Numbered from the stretch's first letter, positions 25,961-38,019 are shown. The stretch: 64,000 nt of DNA from Datnioides undecimradiatus (GCA_008933995.1 WARS01000015.1:930001-994000), one strand, 5' to 3'. Notes: a model not told the origin generated them from the sequence alone. A program made the numbers and translations.

Positions 25961-26305
25961 AAAGGAGTGCGAATCAGAATAATTTCATAATCTGAATAAG
26001 TGAGAACGTGTCATTTTGCCGTTGTCAACACACGGCAGGTGCTAAGGGAAGGGGTGTGTGGCAGGTTTGATGTCGTCGGGCACAGGAGGGACACACACTC
26101 ATGCTGCGTCAACGGAAGACAAGCACATTGTGTTAACACTTATTAAGGCAGAGGAGACGAGCCGCCTCGAGAAGATAGTGTGTGCGATGGCGATTTGCAG
26201 AGGAAGCTGAACGACGCCGTCTCTCTTAACTCCCTCTCACATCTCCTAAAGGTCTTTTTGTCAGCACTGATGTCTTTCGTGCTCCTTAATGTGTGGTGAC
26301 TTGTC

Positions 26306-26336
26306 TGTGTGTGTGTGTGTGTGCGCGTGTGTGTGT
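26306..26336. repeat. (TG)n microsatellite with CG interruption
   Basis: TG units are broken by a GCGCG step near the middle. Confidence 0.9.
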
Positions 26337-27647
26337 TATTGCACGGGCGTACACCCATAAGTTTGAGTCTCGGGGTGTGTATGTGAATTCACAATGGGGG
26401 TTGTGTGCGAAAAAAGCACAACCAAAGTGGAACAGGAATCCCTCCACTTCCTGCTTTAGTTTCAGAGTGCTTGGGACAATAAACACAGTTAATTAAAATG
26501 GTTTCCAAGCTGAAGAAGTCACTGAAGGCTACAGGAAAACTTCCCTTTCTCCACAATACGTTTCCCCTCTGTCATTCTTTCTTATTATAACCACTGGTTC
26601 TCTTTCACTGTTCATCTCTTTAACCCCTCTTTTATTTTTGTTTTAAATTCTGAAGTAGCGCGGTGATTGTTATTAATATCAATTATTTTTTCACGTGAAA
26701 GCTTGAAAAATAATTATTTCACCCGGCTGTCCGCGCCAAGTTTCAAGTCACAGACACACAAACACATGCACGCAGGCAGATACATATGCGGCCGCGGCTA
26801 ACTCTTTCGCTGAGTGATGGTGGGATCGATTGGGTTTGATATTAAGTGACACGTGGCCTTTGGAGTCACTAAATGCTGCTCACCGACTGAAACCGCCATC
26901 GCTGAATTCCAATCCCCCAGTTACTTCTCAGGCTCGTCCCTGCAGTGACACTCTGTCCTCTGTCTCTTTCTCTGCCATTTCATTCAGTCTGGATTTGCAT
27001 CTATCCCCCAGTCATCTCACAGTCTGTGTCTTTTATTTGTCGTTTTGGTATTATTTGCTCAAAGCTGTCCACCGCAGAGCTCCTTCTTAAATCCCATGAC
27101 CAGACCTAGACTGAGCAGGAAAGTTTCTGAGCCTCAGTGCAGCAGAGATTATCGTGCTGGTTGCACCAACTTCCCCCTGTAAGTTTGTCAAAGTTTGTTC
27201 TTTCTCTGGACAAAAAAAAGGACAAACGACTAAAAATAAAACATTGCAATTTAGGGTTAATAAAGTATATATAAAGTAATCTACAAACAATTAAAAAGGA
27301 AACTATTACACAGTGTAACTTGGTGCATATTTAATATATCATTTTCTATAGATTTCTATTTATTCTGTTTATTTCTCTCTCACTTGCATATATCTGTCAT
27401 GCTTTCTACTTGAAGATACTCTTATTTAATTGATATACTGTAGATATTAAATCATCATGCTGCTATACTTGATGCAGGTTCTTTTATACCGCCTTAATTA
27501 GTATGTTTTATTTCCAAAAACCACATCCAGGCAAATACCTTGTTACAGTATACACCAGAGATATTGATATAAATCAATCTAAACACTAGCTATGAACAGT
27601 ATCTGGTTATGGTGACGCTGATGCACTATGTTTCTGTCTTTTTTTAG

Positions 27648-27866
27648 GAGGGCTACGGTGTGATGGTGCTCAACCCCAATGAGAACTACCTGGAGGTGGA
27701 GAAGCCAGCCAAGTCCTCTCCCCTGCCCTCTCCCACCGAGCCCTCGGACGAACCCGCCGAGAAGAGGGAACGCAGAGACGATAAAGAAGGAAAAAAGAAG
27801 AGGGAGTTTTACGAGAAGTACCGTAACCCACAGAAGGAGACCGAGACCGAACGGATCCCTATACGG
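27648..27866 (+). CDS. arb2a: arb2a (fam172a) internal coding exon, 73 codons, phase 0/0
   Basis: This exon encodes the stretch that starts [20 protein letters not shown] and ends in PIR. It has exactly 73 codons, the same as the matching human ARB2A stretch as I recall it. The core VLNPNENY, the motif DEPAEKRER and the motif FYEKYRNPQ are conserved; the Ser/Pro-rich part between them (exon residues 22-32) differs from human. The first 20 residues belong to the Arb2 alpha/beta-hydrolase-like fold. The rest is a charged linker with a basic KKKR cluster (residues 49-52) that could help nuclear localisation (inference). The acceptor is a clean pyrimidine tract ending tttttttag at 27647, and the donor is gtaagt at 27867, a consensus site. 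The reading frame stays open into the intron to about 28025, which is chance. Known role of the family: Argonaute-binding, co-transcriptional control of splicing, linked to CHARGE-like syndrome in mammals. A fam172b-type paralogue is the main alternative. Confidence 0.93.
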
Positions 27867-28250
27867 GTAAGTTGGAGAGGGAGGGAGGAAAGGATGGAGA
27901 GAGGGAGGAGAGACAGAAAAGGGAGGCAGGAAGGAAGTGTTTGGAGAGCCGGGGCGGAGGGACAGAAGGATAGATGTTCATCAAAAGCAGACATGATGGG
28001 GGAGGTGGACAGAGTGACAGTTTAGGGTCGTGGGAGGAGGTAGGAGAAGAGACATAGGTGAGAAAACGGGAGGGAGGAATTTGGGCAAGTTTGGAAGAGA
28101 CAAAGGAGGCAAGAAGGTGCGGGGGGGGAGGAAGGTGGGAGGCGGCTGCAGCCGAGGAAGCTAGGGAAGGAAATGTTAGGTAACAAGGGATGAAGGGAGG
28201 ATGGGAGGCAGAGGGAGAAAGAGAGGCTCTTGTGTGGTCAGCCTGTGTGT
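27867..28250 (+). other. Purine-rich, G-run-rich intron start
   Basis: Directly after the donor of the 219-bp exon, the transcript strand is dominated by GGA, GAGA and GGG(A/G) for about 380 bases, with only scattered pyrimidines. G-runs near a 5' splice site are known intronic splicing enhancers, and long purine tracts can form triplex or quadruplex DNA. It could also be simple low-complexity drift. Confidence 0.6.
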
Positions 28251-28599
28251 GAAGAGGTTGGCCGTGCTCCAGTCGCCTCTCAGTGAGCAAGTGTTAACCA
28301 CATGGCTACCTCCCTCTCTGCCTCTTCCTCTCCCTCTTTCCCTCTCACCCACTCTCTCTCTCTCTCTCAGATGGTGGGCCGGTCAGTGCAGCTCTGGCCC
28401 TTCACTCTTGTTGACCGCTGGGATTATTATCTCCCTAACACACACTCTGCAAACACACGGCAACATTCTTATCATGCTACACTGACCGTACACCCCCTAA
28501 TCACACACACACACACACATATATATACATACACACGCACGCACACACGGCTTGAGGCACCTAGCTCAGCCAGTTTACCTTGTGGTCAAACAAAGGAAG

Positions 28600-28740
28600 C
28601 GACCCTTTGCATAAATCTAATTCCATTGTGAGAATAATTACGACTACCGTGACGAGAAATTGTCACAAAACAGTGTCGTCCTCTTCGCGGATGTCTTTTG
28701 TTTCACCCCGGCCAACAAAATTCACAATTTCCCTCTTCAT
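28600..28740. promoter_or_regulatory. CNE-like segment
   Basis: A short complex island with GAATAATTACGAC near 28632 and ACAAAATTCACAATTTCC lies between a CA tract and a T20 run. Confidence 0.22.
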
Positions 28741-28754
28741 TAGACTCCAGATCA

Positions 28755-28774
28755 TTTTTTTTTTTTTTTTTTTT
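28755..28774. repeat. T20 homopolymer
   Basis: A single run of about 20 T. Confidence 0.9.
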
Positions 28775-29084
28775 CCTTTCTCAAAAGCCCCCATTCAGTG
28801 GGATTTCAAAGATTAAGGGCACGATGGGCAAGACAAAAAGCGTCCTCATCGATTATCTGCATCCTGCTGCGGCTGATGGCAGCAGCGTCACAGCGATGCA
28901 TGTACGTTTGTGTGTGTGTGTGTGGGTGGGTGTTTATGCATGCGTGTGTGTGTGTGTACGTGTGTGAAATACGTCAGTCTCTGGTGTCTGACAAGAGTTA
29001 GGGCTGCTGTGGGACTAGCGGGCGGTGTGTGAGCTGTCAACGCAGGCTTTTTTTTTCTCACCCCCCCCCCCCCCGGCAGTACCT

Positions 29085-29330
29085 TTACACACACTCTAAT
29101 AAGGGATAATTAGCCGCAGTCCTATCTTACTCCATCACACTTCTTTACGCGTGTGCCGGTTTCCCCCGTCACACAGCTGATGAACTCGCTTTACACTACC
29201 CGACATGAAGGTCTTACGGTAAATAATCCATCACGCCGTTCACAGTAGTCAAGCTAAGTCGCACCCACTGTCACTTATACGCGTAACTCATTTCAAGCTA
29301 TACCAAATTAATATTCAGGGTTTGTTAGTT
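29085..29330. promoter_or_regulatory. CNE-like segment
   Basis: Unique sequence after the C14 run includes GGATAATTAGCC near 29105 and CAAATTAATATTCAGG near 29305. No ORF or repeat was seen. Confidence 0.27.
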
Positions 29331-30082
29331 TGTATATCATACCGGTTGTATGCACAGATACATGCACGTGTTCATGGGAATCTGTGTTAATAACTTGTTT
29401 TATTTTGATTCCTCCATTTCTCGTAATACATAAATATCCATTCTCTCACTCCGGTTGCCTGAAATCCTTAACACTCAGTCACGTTAGCAGTGTGAGATCG
29501 TTAACAGAGTCCCAACCAAGGTTTCCCTCTCCTATGAGGAAGCAGGCAGTATTATTCACATCTTGATGACTGGGCTCGGTTCTCTTTCCCCGTGCCTGCA
29601 TTATGCATGCCGGACAGGGTCAGATGCATTGAGACAAGGGCGGTACGCAGCAGGTCTGTGTCTTTTTGAGGGTGTAGCGTCCCTGTGCAGACTTACAGGC
29701 TTGCTTCATGAGTTTGGAAGTCGGGGCGGGCAACGTCGTGAGTAAGCGAAGAAGAAAATAACCCACCAGACCAGAGTCATTGCAAGTCAGTTTAATATAC
29801 TGTAAGCAAGCGCGCTGGTAAGCGATTTAGCAGTCCGTACCATTGCAGTATTCAGCGTTGTGGCATTTTAGAATGGGAAGATGAATAAAAACTAGATTTC
29901 TCTGTCTTTTCAGACCAGCAGGCTAATACAACATTATCCTCATTAACCAGGAAAGTAGGGGTCGTGTAGAAGGTTTAGATTTTCCGGCCAAATACACTTG
30001 TCCTTAGATGCAGGGATTGCAAGACTCGGGATAAAGATTAATGAGTGAGCAGGTTGGCTCTGTGTTGGTGCCCCTTGAATTT

Positions 30083-30095
30083 TGACCTTTGACCC
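30083..30095. promoter_or_regulatory. DR1 nuclear-receptor motif
   Basis: TGACCTTTGACCC is identical to the 19052 motif. It lies in unique sequence just before the microsatellite cluster. Binding is predicted from the motif only. Confidence 0.45.
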
Positions 30096-30324
30096 AGAAG
30101 TCAGCGGGACGTTCGTGTGTGTGACCTCGCCTCCGTCGTCCACGCCTCCTCCCGCACCGCTTTACTCTCCACCGCTCTGCCTCTGTCCGCCCCAGAGTAA
30201 GCTGTCACACACGCGCGCAGACACACATACGCACACAGATATGCAAAGGCACACACACACACACACACATATACCGGCAGACAAAAGAGTAAAGGAGGTG
30301 GAAAAAGAACTAAGGTTTTGACAT

Positions 30325-30341
30325 TTGTGTGTGTGTGTGTG

Positions 30342-30374
<33 letters not shown>
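30325..30374. repeat. (TG)n microsatellite
   Basis: About 24 TG units with one CG change, the left arm of an inverted TG/CA pair. Confidence 0.95.
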
Positions 30375-30466
30375 ATCTTTCTCCTTCACCTCTGTTAGTC
30401 GGGGTGGGTGGTGGATCAAATCAAACCTCTTTAGCCGGGCTGTTTTCATCCTTTGCACCCACCCAA

Positions 30467-30467
<1 letters not shown>

Positions 30468-30514
<47 letters not shown>
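30468..30514. repeat. (AC)n microsatellite
   Basis: About 23 AC units, the right arm of the inverted pair, 93 bp from the TG tract. Confidence 0.95.
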
Positions 30515-30517
<3 letters not shown>

Positions 30518-30593
30518 CTTTTTTTTTATTCACTACACCTCGCACTCTAACTCCCGCTGAGCTGCCAGACCACCTGCACACAGCCATTCAGAA

Positions 30594-30618
30594 ACACACA
30601 CACACACACACACACACC
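30594..30618. repeat. (AC)n microsatellite
   Basis: About 12 AC units, third member of the 30.2-30.8 kb cluster. Confidence 0.9.
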
Positions 30619-32074
30619 CAAATATACCCCGCTCCTCGTAAAACACAATCAAATCGAACATTTCTCAGAAAATATCAAAAGCTGGCTCCGCGTTTGTCAG
30701 CGAGACTAATGAAATTACGTTGTACGTTTTCTATTTTACTGCACTGTCCCGCAAAGACTGACACGCACGCACACACGGCCACAGACACACACACACCAGC
30801 CCCCTGATAGAGTTGAGTTGATTAATACGCTTCCTTACACACATTAATAAGCTCTTAACTGCTTTTAGGAATCTTACTTTTTAGCCTTGGGTTCATAGTG
30901 TGCAACCTCTCAACCTTATCTAATCCCTCTCTTCTCCTCTCCTCCTCACACACCACTGGGCCATGTTTTGGGGGAGCGAAAGAGAGGACAGAGGGAGGGA
31001 TGGAAGGATAGAAAGTCCGATCGGAGGGATGCTGATGAGGATAGTGGATTGGGGCGGGGGGGGGGGTTCGCTCTCTTAGCACTTTGCCATATAGAAGTTT
31101 GGGAGTTCACTTTACTTTGAATTTTAGCAGTAATCCAGTTAGCTATTTTCTGTCAGCCAAGCGGAGGAATGGCAGGAACAAAAGGCACATTCATGGGCTT
31201 AAGAAGCTTCCAAAGAGTTCACCCAAGGCTGGCTGGCTGGGATTAGGCCAGCAGGCCCTGGAAAGAAGAAGGGGGGGAAAAAAAAAAAAGAGCAAAGGGG
31301 ACAAAAAACAGAACTTCGCCTTTCTTTAAGCACCACTTATTTTTATAAATGACTGGAATACTTCTCTCCCTCTCTCTCTCTTTTTATTTTTATTCGGTTT
31401 CCTTTTAGCATCTGTACATATCTTACACGTATAGAGAGATGTAGCCAGAGACGCCCTCGCTCTAATCACATTTTGAAGAAGTAGATTCAGAATAATGTCA
31501 GTGTCCACAGTGGAGGGAAGATATTGGGGTTCTCCTGTATGTTAGTCTTTCAGCTCAAGGTATTCTTTAATTCCCTTGTGTTAAATATCTTAACTCTTCT
31601 GTCTGCGCTGCTGATGCAGGAGCAGTGTGGTCCCAGATTATTACGTGCGAGCGCCGATCTGACTGTTTGATTGTACAGTGTGTGTCTCCTAAAAGAGGAG
31701 GCATCCATTATTTAGGCCCTGCCTCTCCAAGACCCATTATTCCCAGCTGCAGCTGTCCACGGGGGCCGCCTGAGATCCTTGTCCTTGTCTGCGTGTAGCA
31801 GATGATGTCCTGTTTCCTCATGTTCTCACTGTACTACAAAATGTCCTGAGGATTCACAAACATGCATACACACACGCTCACACACACGCACACACACACA
31901 CACCAAAACTTGGTTATAAACATTAAGACACAGACACACAAGCGCACACACTGGTAATTGTATTCGACGTGGTGCTACAGTGTTTCTCTATGGGGCTTGG
32001 TTTTTGCTCTTTGTCACCTTCACCCCTTTGCCCCAATCTGTGGCCCACAAGCAATTATACAGACAGGGTTTATT

Positions 32075-32087
32075 TGACCTTTGACCT
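32075..32087. promoter_or_regulatory. Perfect consensus DR1 motif
   Basis: TGACCTTTGACCT is the exact reverse complement of AGGTCAAAGGTCA, the consensus DR1. A single half-site AGGTCA also occurs about 90 bp downstream (near 32169). Function is inferred from the motif. Confidence 0.5.
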
Positions 32088-32658
32088 GTGGCCGTGCCAA
32101 GAAGTAAGGCTCAGCATATCCAAGGACAGGTAGGGACTTGATTAACCTCTGAACTTGGTCAGAGGAGAGGTCAATGAACAGGGCTAGGGGGCAGCTCACC
32201 TGCTTGCTGCACAGAACAAATTGGCTAGATGCCATCTTTGTATTTGGGTGTGTATCTCAGTGCGAGTGTGGCGGAGAAGAGGCTTTGACCCGTGTGCATG
32301 TGTGTCTGTCTTCAGGAGCTCCGTTTTCATGTTTGAGGCTCCTGTACAAGCTCGCCGCGGTGTGTGGCGTGTTTTAACTCCAGGTTTTGTCTTCTTGTTG
32401 TTTGAATTGAGTGTCAAGGTGTAAAAGTTTTAAAGGTGAGTGAGTCGGTAAGATTTTGTGCTTGTTAGTGCGTGCAAGCGTTTCTGGATATGTGTATGTG
32501 GAGCACATAACATCTGTGTGTGTGTGCACATACCTGTGTGTTTGCTCAAGGCAGAACCAGTGTAGCTGGTCTCAGATCCCTGCTCCCAATCTTCTAGTCA
32601 GGTCAACCATCAAACACATCCATCCTGCCCTCCCTCGCACCTCCCCACCCACTGAGAT

Positions 32659-32663
<5 letters not shown>

Positions 32664-32693
<30 letters not shown>
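32664..32693. repeat. (CT)n microsatellite
   Basis: About 14 CT units, followed within 50 bp by CA-rich sequence to about 32780. Confidence 0.9.
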
Positions 32694-32694
<1 letters not shown>

Positions 32695-32849
32695 CACAAC
32701 CCTGTTGTGGATACAGGCTGACCCAAATAAAGACATACACACACAGGCGCACACACGCACAGGCACACACAGGTACACACAAATGCAGCACCTCAGGGTC
32801 ATCCTGGAACAAACACAGCCTTGTCTGCCTGCCCGCTCTCCTTTGCCTT

Positions 32850-33115
32850 ATGTCAATTAATGGCTCGCAGTAATTTCACCTGACAATCCGGGCGGCAGCG
32901 CGAGGCTAGCCGAGATGTCACAGCGATGACCTTTCTGGCCCGCAGCCGCTCTTTTCTAATAAAGAATCTCACAAACCCACAGCAACTTCCTTTGTACTTT
33001 GTTAATGAGTTATTGATTTGAAACAATGCCCTGGCAAATATTGTCAGAGCAGACTGACCCCGCCAAGGTCATGCTATTTTATTGTATACAGTCTGAGCAC
33101 GCTAATCTGCACGTG
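32850..33115. promoter_or_regulatory. CNE-like segment
   Basis: Complex sequence starts at TGTCAATTAATGG and includes TGACCTTTCTGGCC (a half DR1) and AAGGTCATG. No repeats occur within it, and low-complexity CA and CT tracts lie on both sides. Confidence 0.3.
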
Positions 33116-33789
33116 GGATGACATGTACGCTATAGTTTTTCTGCTTTCCCTGGCTCTGGCTCCCTCTCCCTCTCTCTCTCACTCACTTTCCCTCTCCTTA
33201 TACGGTATATCCCTTCATTGCAAAGTCGAATAACACACCTACACGTACAGTTCTCTCTCCCACTCCCTTACACACACACACTCTCACGCACACACACATG
33301 CACGCGCGCACACTGTTTCCCCCCTCTTGTTAGTCTTGCACACGTTTTTCAACCTCGTTCTCCATTTTCTCTGTCTCTTTCTCACATCATTATATTCCCA
33401 ACTCTCCATAGGTACTATACCTGCTAATTACCCACAATGCCACAGTCATTATTTTCCCATCTCTGCCGCTAATTTGCTCCATACCTTCCTTTCTCCCCAC
33501 TCTAGCAGACCCATCAGCTCCCAGACAGCTTCTAGAAAACTTCAGCTCTCTGTCTGCTTTAAAAGAGAGTAAAGAAAGAAACAAAGACGGTACGGGGAGG
33601 GGGAAAAAAAGGAAAAGAGATGGCGAAGGAGCACACGTCCCAGACATTGATTAGAATGCAATTGCAAACAGGTGCCGTCGAGGTCCACCTTTTAATTGTG
33701 TGCACAGAGACATGTACGCAATAACACACACACACACACACATCGGCGAACACACAACCAGAAACTAACTCACTCTAATAACCTCTTTG

Positions 33790-33960
33790 CTAAAACCAAA
33801 CATGTAATTACGTACATTGCTTATTTAATATTTAATCATTAGGCCAAATTAAAACAATCCTGTTCCATGCTGATCGGGACTTATTAAGGGGTGTAATGAC
33901 TCGGGCTGCAGGTGGGTTTACCCAGTGTGTGGCCTGGGAGCGGGAGGGGCCTGAGAGCGC
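33790..33960. promoter_or_regulatory. CNE-like segment
   Basis: An AT-rich unique stretch with ATGTAATTACGTAC and TATTTAATCATTAGG words follows a CA microsatellite and precedes GC-richer DNA. Confidence 0.25.
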
Positions 33961-36900
33961 GGTCAGTCGGCCGGAGTTTGTGTGTGAGAAAGTAATTTGC
34001 TTGTGCTTCTTCCTTTGCGGGGAGAAAGCCTCAGATAACGTTGTTGTGCGATGTGCGGTTTAAATACTTCTGCTTCAGCTCTCACTCTTAACACCTTGAA
34101 ATACCTCCTGACATTTTTGTCAAGATTAAAAACCAGTGCTGCTCGGGCAAAACAGCCCAAAGCCAATAAAGTTGTTCAGGGATCGCCGTGACACTGTCCT
34201 GACACTTTTGGCTCCAGCTGAACAGTTTCTGAGTGTAAAAAGTATAATGGCTCTTATCCACTGGATTCCTTCCGGTCCACGCTGCTCAACATCTCCCGAC
34301 TTGAACTTCCAGCTTCCTCAGAAGTTTTTTTTGAAGTCTTATGTGTGTTGGATGCCTGAGGAGGTGGAGCAGAAGCAGGAGGAGCAGGGAGGTCTGAAGC
34401 GGTTGTTTGTCAGTGTGTTGATGTTGCTAGATTCATTGTTTCCTGTGTTGGTCAGACACTGGGTTTGTGTTGGCGTTGGGGCTGTTATTCTGGCTGCAGC
34501 GCACTCCTCTCCTCTCGTCTGCTCTCCTCTCCCTGTTTCTCATTACAATGAATAAACACAGGGCGAGTATTGCACTGGACAACGTTTGTGTGTGCGTGTG
34601 TGTGTGTGTGTGTGCATGAGTGCATGGAATTATGTGTGTCTTTGGACTGGAGTGCGAGTTGTTATTGTGTAAGTAATGGAAAGAGCTAACTCGAACAAAT
34701 TCTTGAAACTAGAACTGGAAGGCAAACACATTCAACAAAGGAATAACAGTTGGAACCACTTACGGGCTAAAAGTGGGGTTGATGGTCACGCACGACGTGG
34801 TGCAGCAGGTTGTCCCGCTTTCAGGTTTAATGGTGACGTAACTTCTAGCACATAATCAGAGTCCTGTTGATTAGGTAGCAGGAACTTGGCTAAAACCTGG
34901 TGAGTTGACTCAGTGCAGCCCTTTGGGTCATGTCAAAACTGTATATTTACATAAGCACGTACCTGTGTGCATCTCCTCCCACAGACTGCGGCCTCTTTCT
35001 GTTAAAAACACACTGATATGCTTCATAGCCGTAATAATTTTTATGTCTCTCTCTCTTTCTCTCTCTGTCTATTTCTTTTTCTTCAGTTCTGACGAGCAGT
35101 TTTATTTATTTTTGACAACTGTTAGCTGTCAGCATCTGGAGACTGTCTGGTCCTGAGACTGGGTGCAGATTCATACTTTATATTCTCTGAGGGGACAGTA
35201 TGGATCTCTATATATTCACACACACAGGCACACAATCAGTACACACCCTCAAATGTCCCTTGACAGTCATGGCTGAAGGATGTTGGCAACAGGTGTGCAG
35301 TTGGGACGCTTTTCTGACAGTGCTGGCAGATGCACACAGAACATGCACGCACACACACACACACACCACAAACAAATACACACAAACAGTGCGGGGAAAC
35401 TTGAAAATAAATAAATAAGCTAAGATACTGTGCGAGAGCTGGTGACAGGAAGCCAGTCTCACAGGGCGGTTTGCTCCACTGCAGCTAATTAACCCCAGGA
35501 AATAATTGCAACAATATGCAAATGCTGTTTAGATAATTCACTGCACTGCCATGGCAGGTAGTCAGTCACTCTGTCGCCTGTCGCTGAGGGTGCAGGGAAA
35601 AAAAAAACTGCCTGTTGTTGCGTGTGAGGTTGCGCGGTGGAGATCAGGAGCACGGTCTCGACATCATGAAGACATCACTGATGCAATTCTTTTTAAAAAT
35701 CTATTGTTATTCGTAGCATGTAAATAAAGTTAGCGCTCATTGCCCCATTTTGGCGTAATGTGGACTCGTGAGGGACTTGCGTGGACGTGAAACCATGGAT
35801 GTATTTCCATAAATGCAGTATTTGGTGATGTTAAAGCTCACGTTGTTGTCGGCTTTGTTTGAGTTGTTTATGTGAAGTCACTCAGCGGTGTGTTTTCCCT
35901 CAGAAATGACCTGCAGCCGCGACTATCCGTAACATCAGGCCTATTACCAGTTGGGAGGTTACTTAATTACTTAAAGATAGAGCAACAGAATCGTCTCGGT
36001 GCTGGCGTCACGAGCATATTTTATTCAATTTGGGGAAGAAAATACGAAATGGTTAGAAATTGTCTGAATAGAATCAACACAGAAAAACAAATTATGAACA
36101 TCAAACATGCTGTTGTGCCACGTTAGTATGGATCCTGCTGCTGAGACGACTGGTCAGTTGTTCTTGAATGCTCCGCGGGGCGTGCTATGTCAAGAAAAGT
36201 AGCGGGGTCCGTGCTAACACTTAGAGGGTGGGCGGAGAGGTAGACAAAACAGGAGACGGAGGTGTGTGAGGAGAGTGAAACAGGTAGCATCAGCAGAGAA
36301 GTAAAGTAAGGTGGAAGAGAGGGAAGGAGTGATGGAGGGAGGCAGGCTAATGCAATGGGCTTCACAGATGAAGGGCGACATGGCCGAGGAGAGAGCAGGG
36401 AGACTTCAAAAGACTTTAATGTCACAGCCTTTCACGCAGACAACTCTGCCTCAGCCGGCCACCGCGCGCACGTACGATAACGCACGCACACACGACACAC
36501 ACAAGCACACGCACAACACCGATGGCAGAAGGGCAGGGCAGAGTAGAGTTGCCTGGTCTTGCATCACACTCTGTGAATGGAGGTGGGTGCTGACACTACA
36601 ACCCCCTCATGCTAATCTAGCAGTAAACACAAACACTCTGACAGGTTAATTTACCTCTAGACAAACACAGCAACCAAAACACACATCAGCGCATCATCAA
36701 ATAGTACAAGCACACACACACACACATGCATGCGCGCGCACACTCGCAAACAAACTTGAGCACACAGCGCCGCACAAGTGAAAACATATCGTCAAATCAC
36801 AAGCCGCCTTATTTTGTTCAAAAAGTAAAGTTTAAGCATATTTTCTGTTACGTCTTCATGTGTTCTACTCTGCCTCCTCAGTTACCACCTTCACGAGAGT

Positions 36901-38019
36901 GTATGCTGAACTAATTATCTGTCTGTGATAACATACTGTCTTACTTTGTAAAATGCAAACACTATTACGGAAACGAACAGGATAGTCTCTTAAGACACTT
37001 CCTCCGTCCTTTAACTCATATCACTAATTATTTGTTTTGGAGTCACGTGTAGCAGTTTGACACTCAATTAACAGACGAGCTCCCATTCTCTATAGGCCGT
37101 GTGTTTGTTTATTTAGAGAGATTCTTTTTCATATACATCTGTATGCTAATTAAGAGCAGTGCGCGCTCGTGTGTGTGAATATCGTCCAGTTTGCATACAG
37201 CGCTGCGCTATCTCATGATACAGGTGTTTCCAGTCGGCAAAGCTCCGTGCGGGAGTGTGTTGTTGATTTCTACCGTGAACCAGACACTTTGATAGGAAAT
37301 CAAAGTCGAGAATCAATGTCACGAGTTCATTAATGGATGCCCTTTTCTCGCCTGTACTTTTACTATTGTTCTTTCCGGGCCCCGGATAAGCGCTTACATC
37401 TACGGTTAATTAAACATGTCTGCTGCTCGTGTGTGTGCGTTCCTGCGCATTTGCACGTATGACCAGCGTATAGACCTATGTTAGGGTATTCGTTTGTGAT
37501 TGCGTGCGCGTGTGTGCCTGAGTACGTGTGCGTGCGTGTTTTGTATATGCACGTGTATAAATCCTTTTTTTTTTTTCCCTATGACCTTCCCATTACGTCT
37601 CTACTGGCGTATAGACGGGCCATCGATTCAGCAACGGGGTACAAATTAAGATTTAAACGTTACGTCACCCAGGCTATTGAGTTTTACATTTAGGGCATTT
37701 GCAATATGCAAGACTTATTGATCTACTGAAGTGTGGCTCTTTATAGAAATCACCTCGGGCCACCGGCACTTTTTTGTTTCTCTTCTACACCTCTCTTTTT
37801 AGCTGGCCCCAGGGTGCAGGTTTTGATGCTGCAACATTAGATTTCTAAGAGCTTGATCACTCTATTGATGCCTCATTCTCATTGGATAGACACGTTAACT
37901 GTTCTGTAATTGCGTCGCAGTTTGCGTTTGTTGACAGCCTTCAAGCTCACACGGTTTCGCTAACATCAGTCTCCTTTGTATTTGATGTAACATTAGAGTC
38001 GCTTTTTTCTGTGTTGCAG

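Larger units (their letters stand above)
1..27647 (+). other. 3' part of a large arb2a intron (no exon found)
   Basis: No segment here encodes the residues expected just before EGYGV (in human the preceding exon ends around RAVA), so the upstream exon lies left of position 1 and this intron exceeds 27 kb. Contents in order: GA-rich and TG-rich low complexity (1-1000); CA/TG and CT-rich sequence (1180-3770); an AT-rich CNE-like island (3940-4170); a decayed SINE (about 5032-5148); microsatellites at 6.1, 7.5, 8.0, 9.95, 10.4, 10.6, 12.5, 12.7 and 13.05 kb; unique AT-rich islands near 14.65, 16.7 and 20.0-21.5 kb; (CT)n with C26 at 17.8-17.9 kb and A22 at 18.12 kb; a DR1 motif at 19.05 kb; the CpG/minisatellite patch at 23.5-24.9 kb; and an AT-rich CNE-like stretch at 25.56-25.96 kb. 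The rest is ordinary unique intron with nothing I can name. Confidence 0.85.
27867..38019 (+). other. arb2a intron between the 219-bp and 120-bp exons
   Basis: The intron begins gtaagt and ends gttgcag, about 10.15 kb. It opens with a purine-rich, G-run-rich tract (27867-28250), followed by CT-rich sequence to 28370. AT-rich CNE-like islands lie at about 28600-28740 and 29085-29330, with T20 and C14 homopolymers between and beside them. A cluster of long CA and TG microsatellites spans 30180-30800. DR1 motifs occur at 30083 and 32075. CNE-like sequence is seen at 32850-33115 and 33790-33960. From 34 to 38 kb the sequence is mostly unique with scattered short CA tracts (35345, 36480, 36713). 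I see no coding exon between the two borders, and the protein needs none. Confidence 0.9.

Noticed and set aside
30162-30807. Long ORFs on both strands (141 and 160 codons)
   Set aside because: They are pure products of the TG/CA microsatellites (Cys-Val and His-Thr repeats).
34136-34555. 139-codon ORF ending at an AATAAA
   Set aside because: It lacks an ATG at its start (first ATG about codon 38), the product is not recognised, there is no promoter or splice context, and the AATAAA overlaps the stop by chance.
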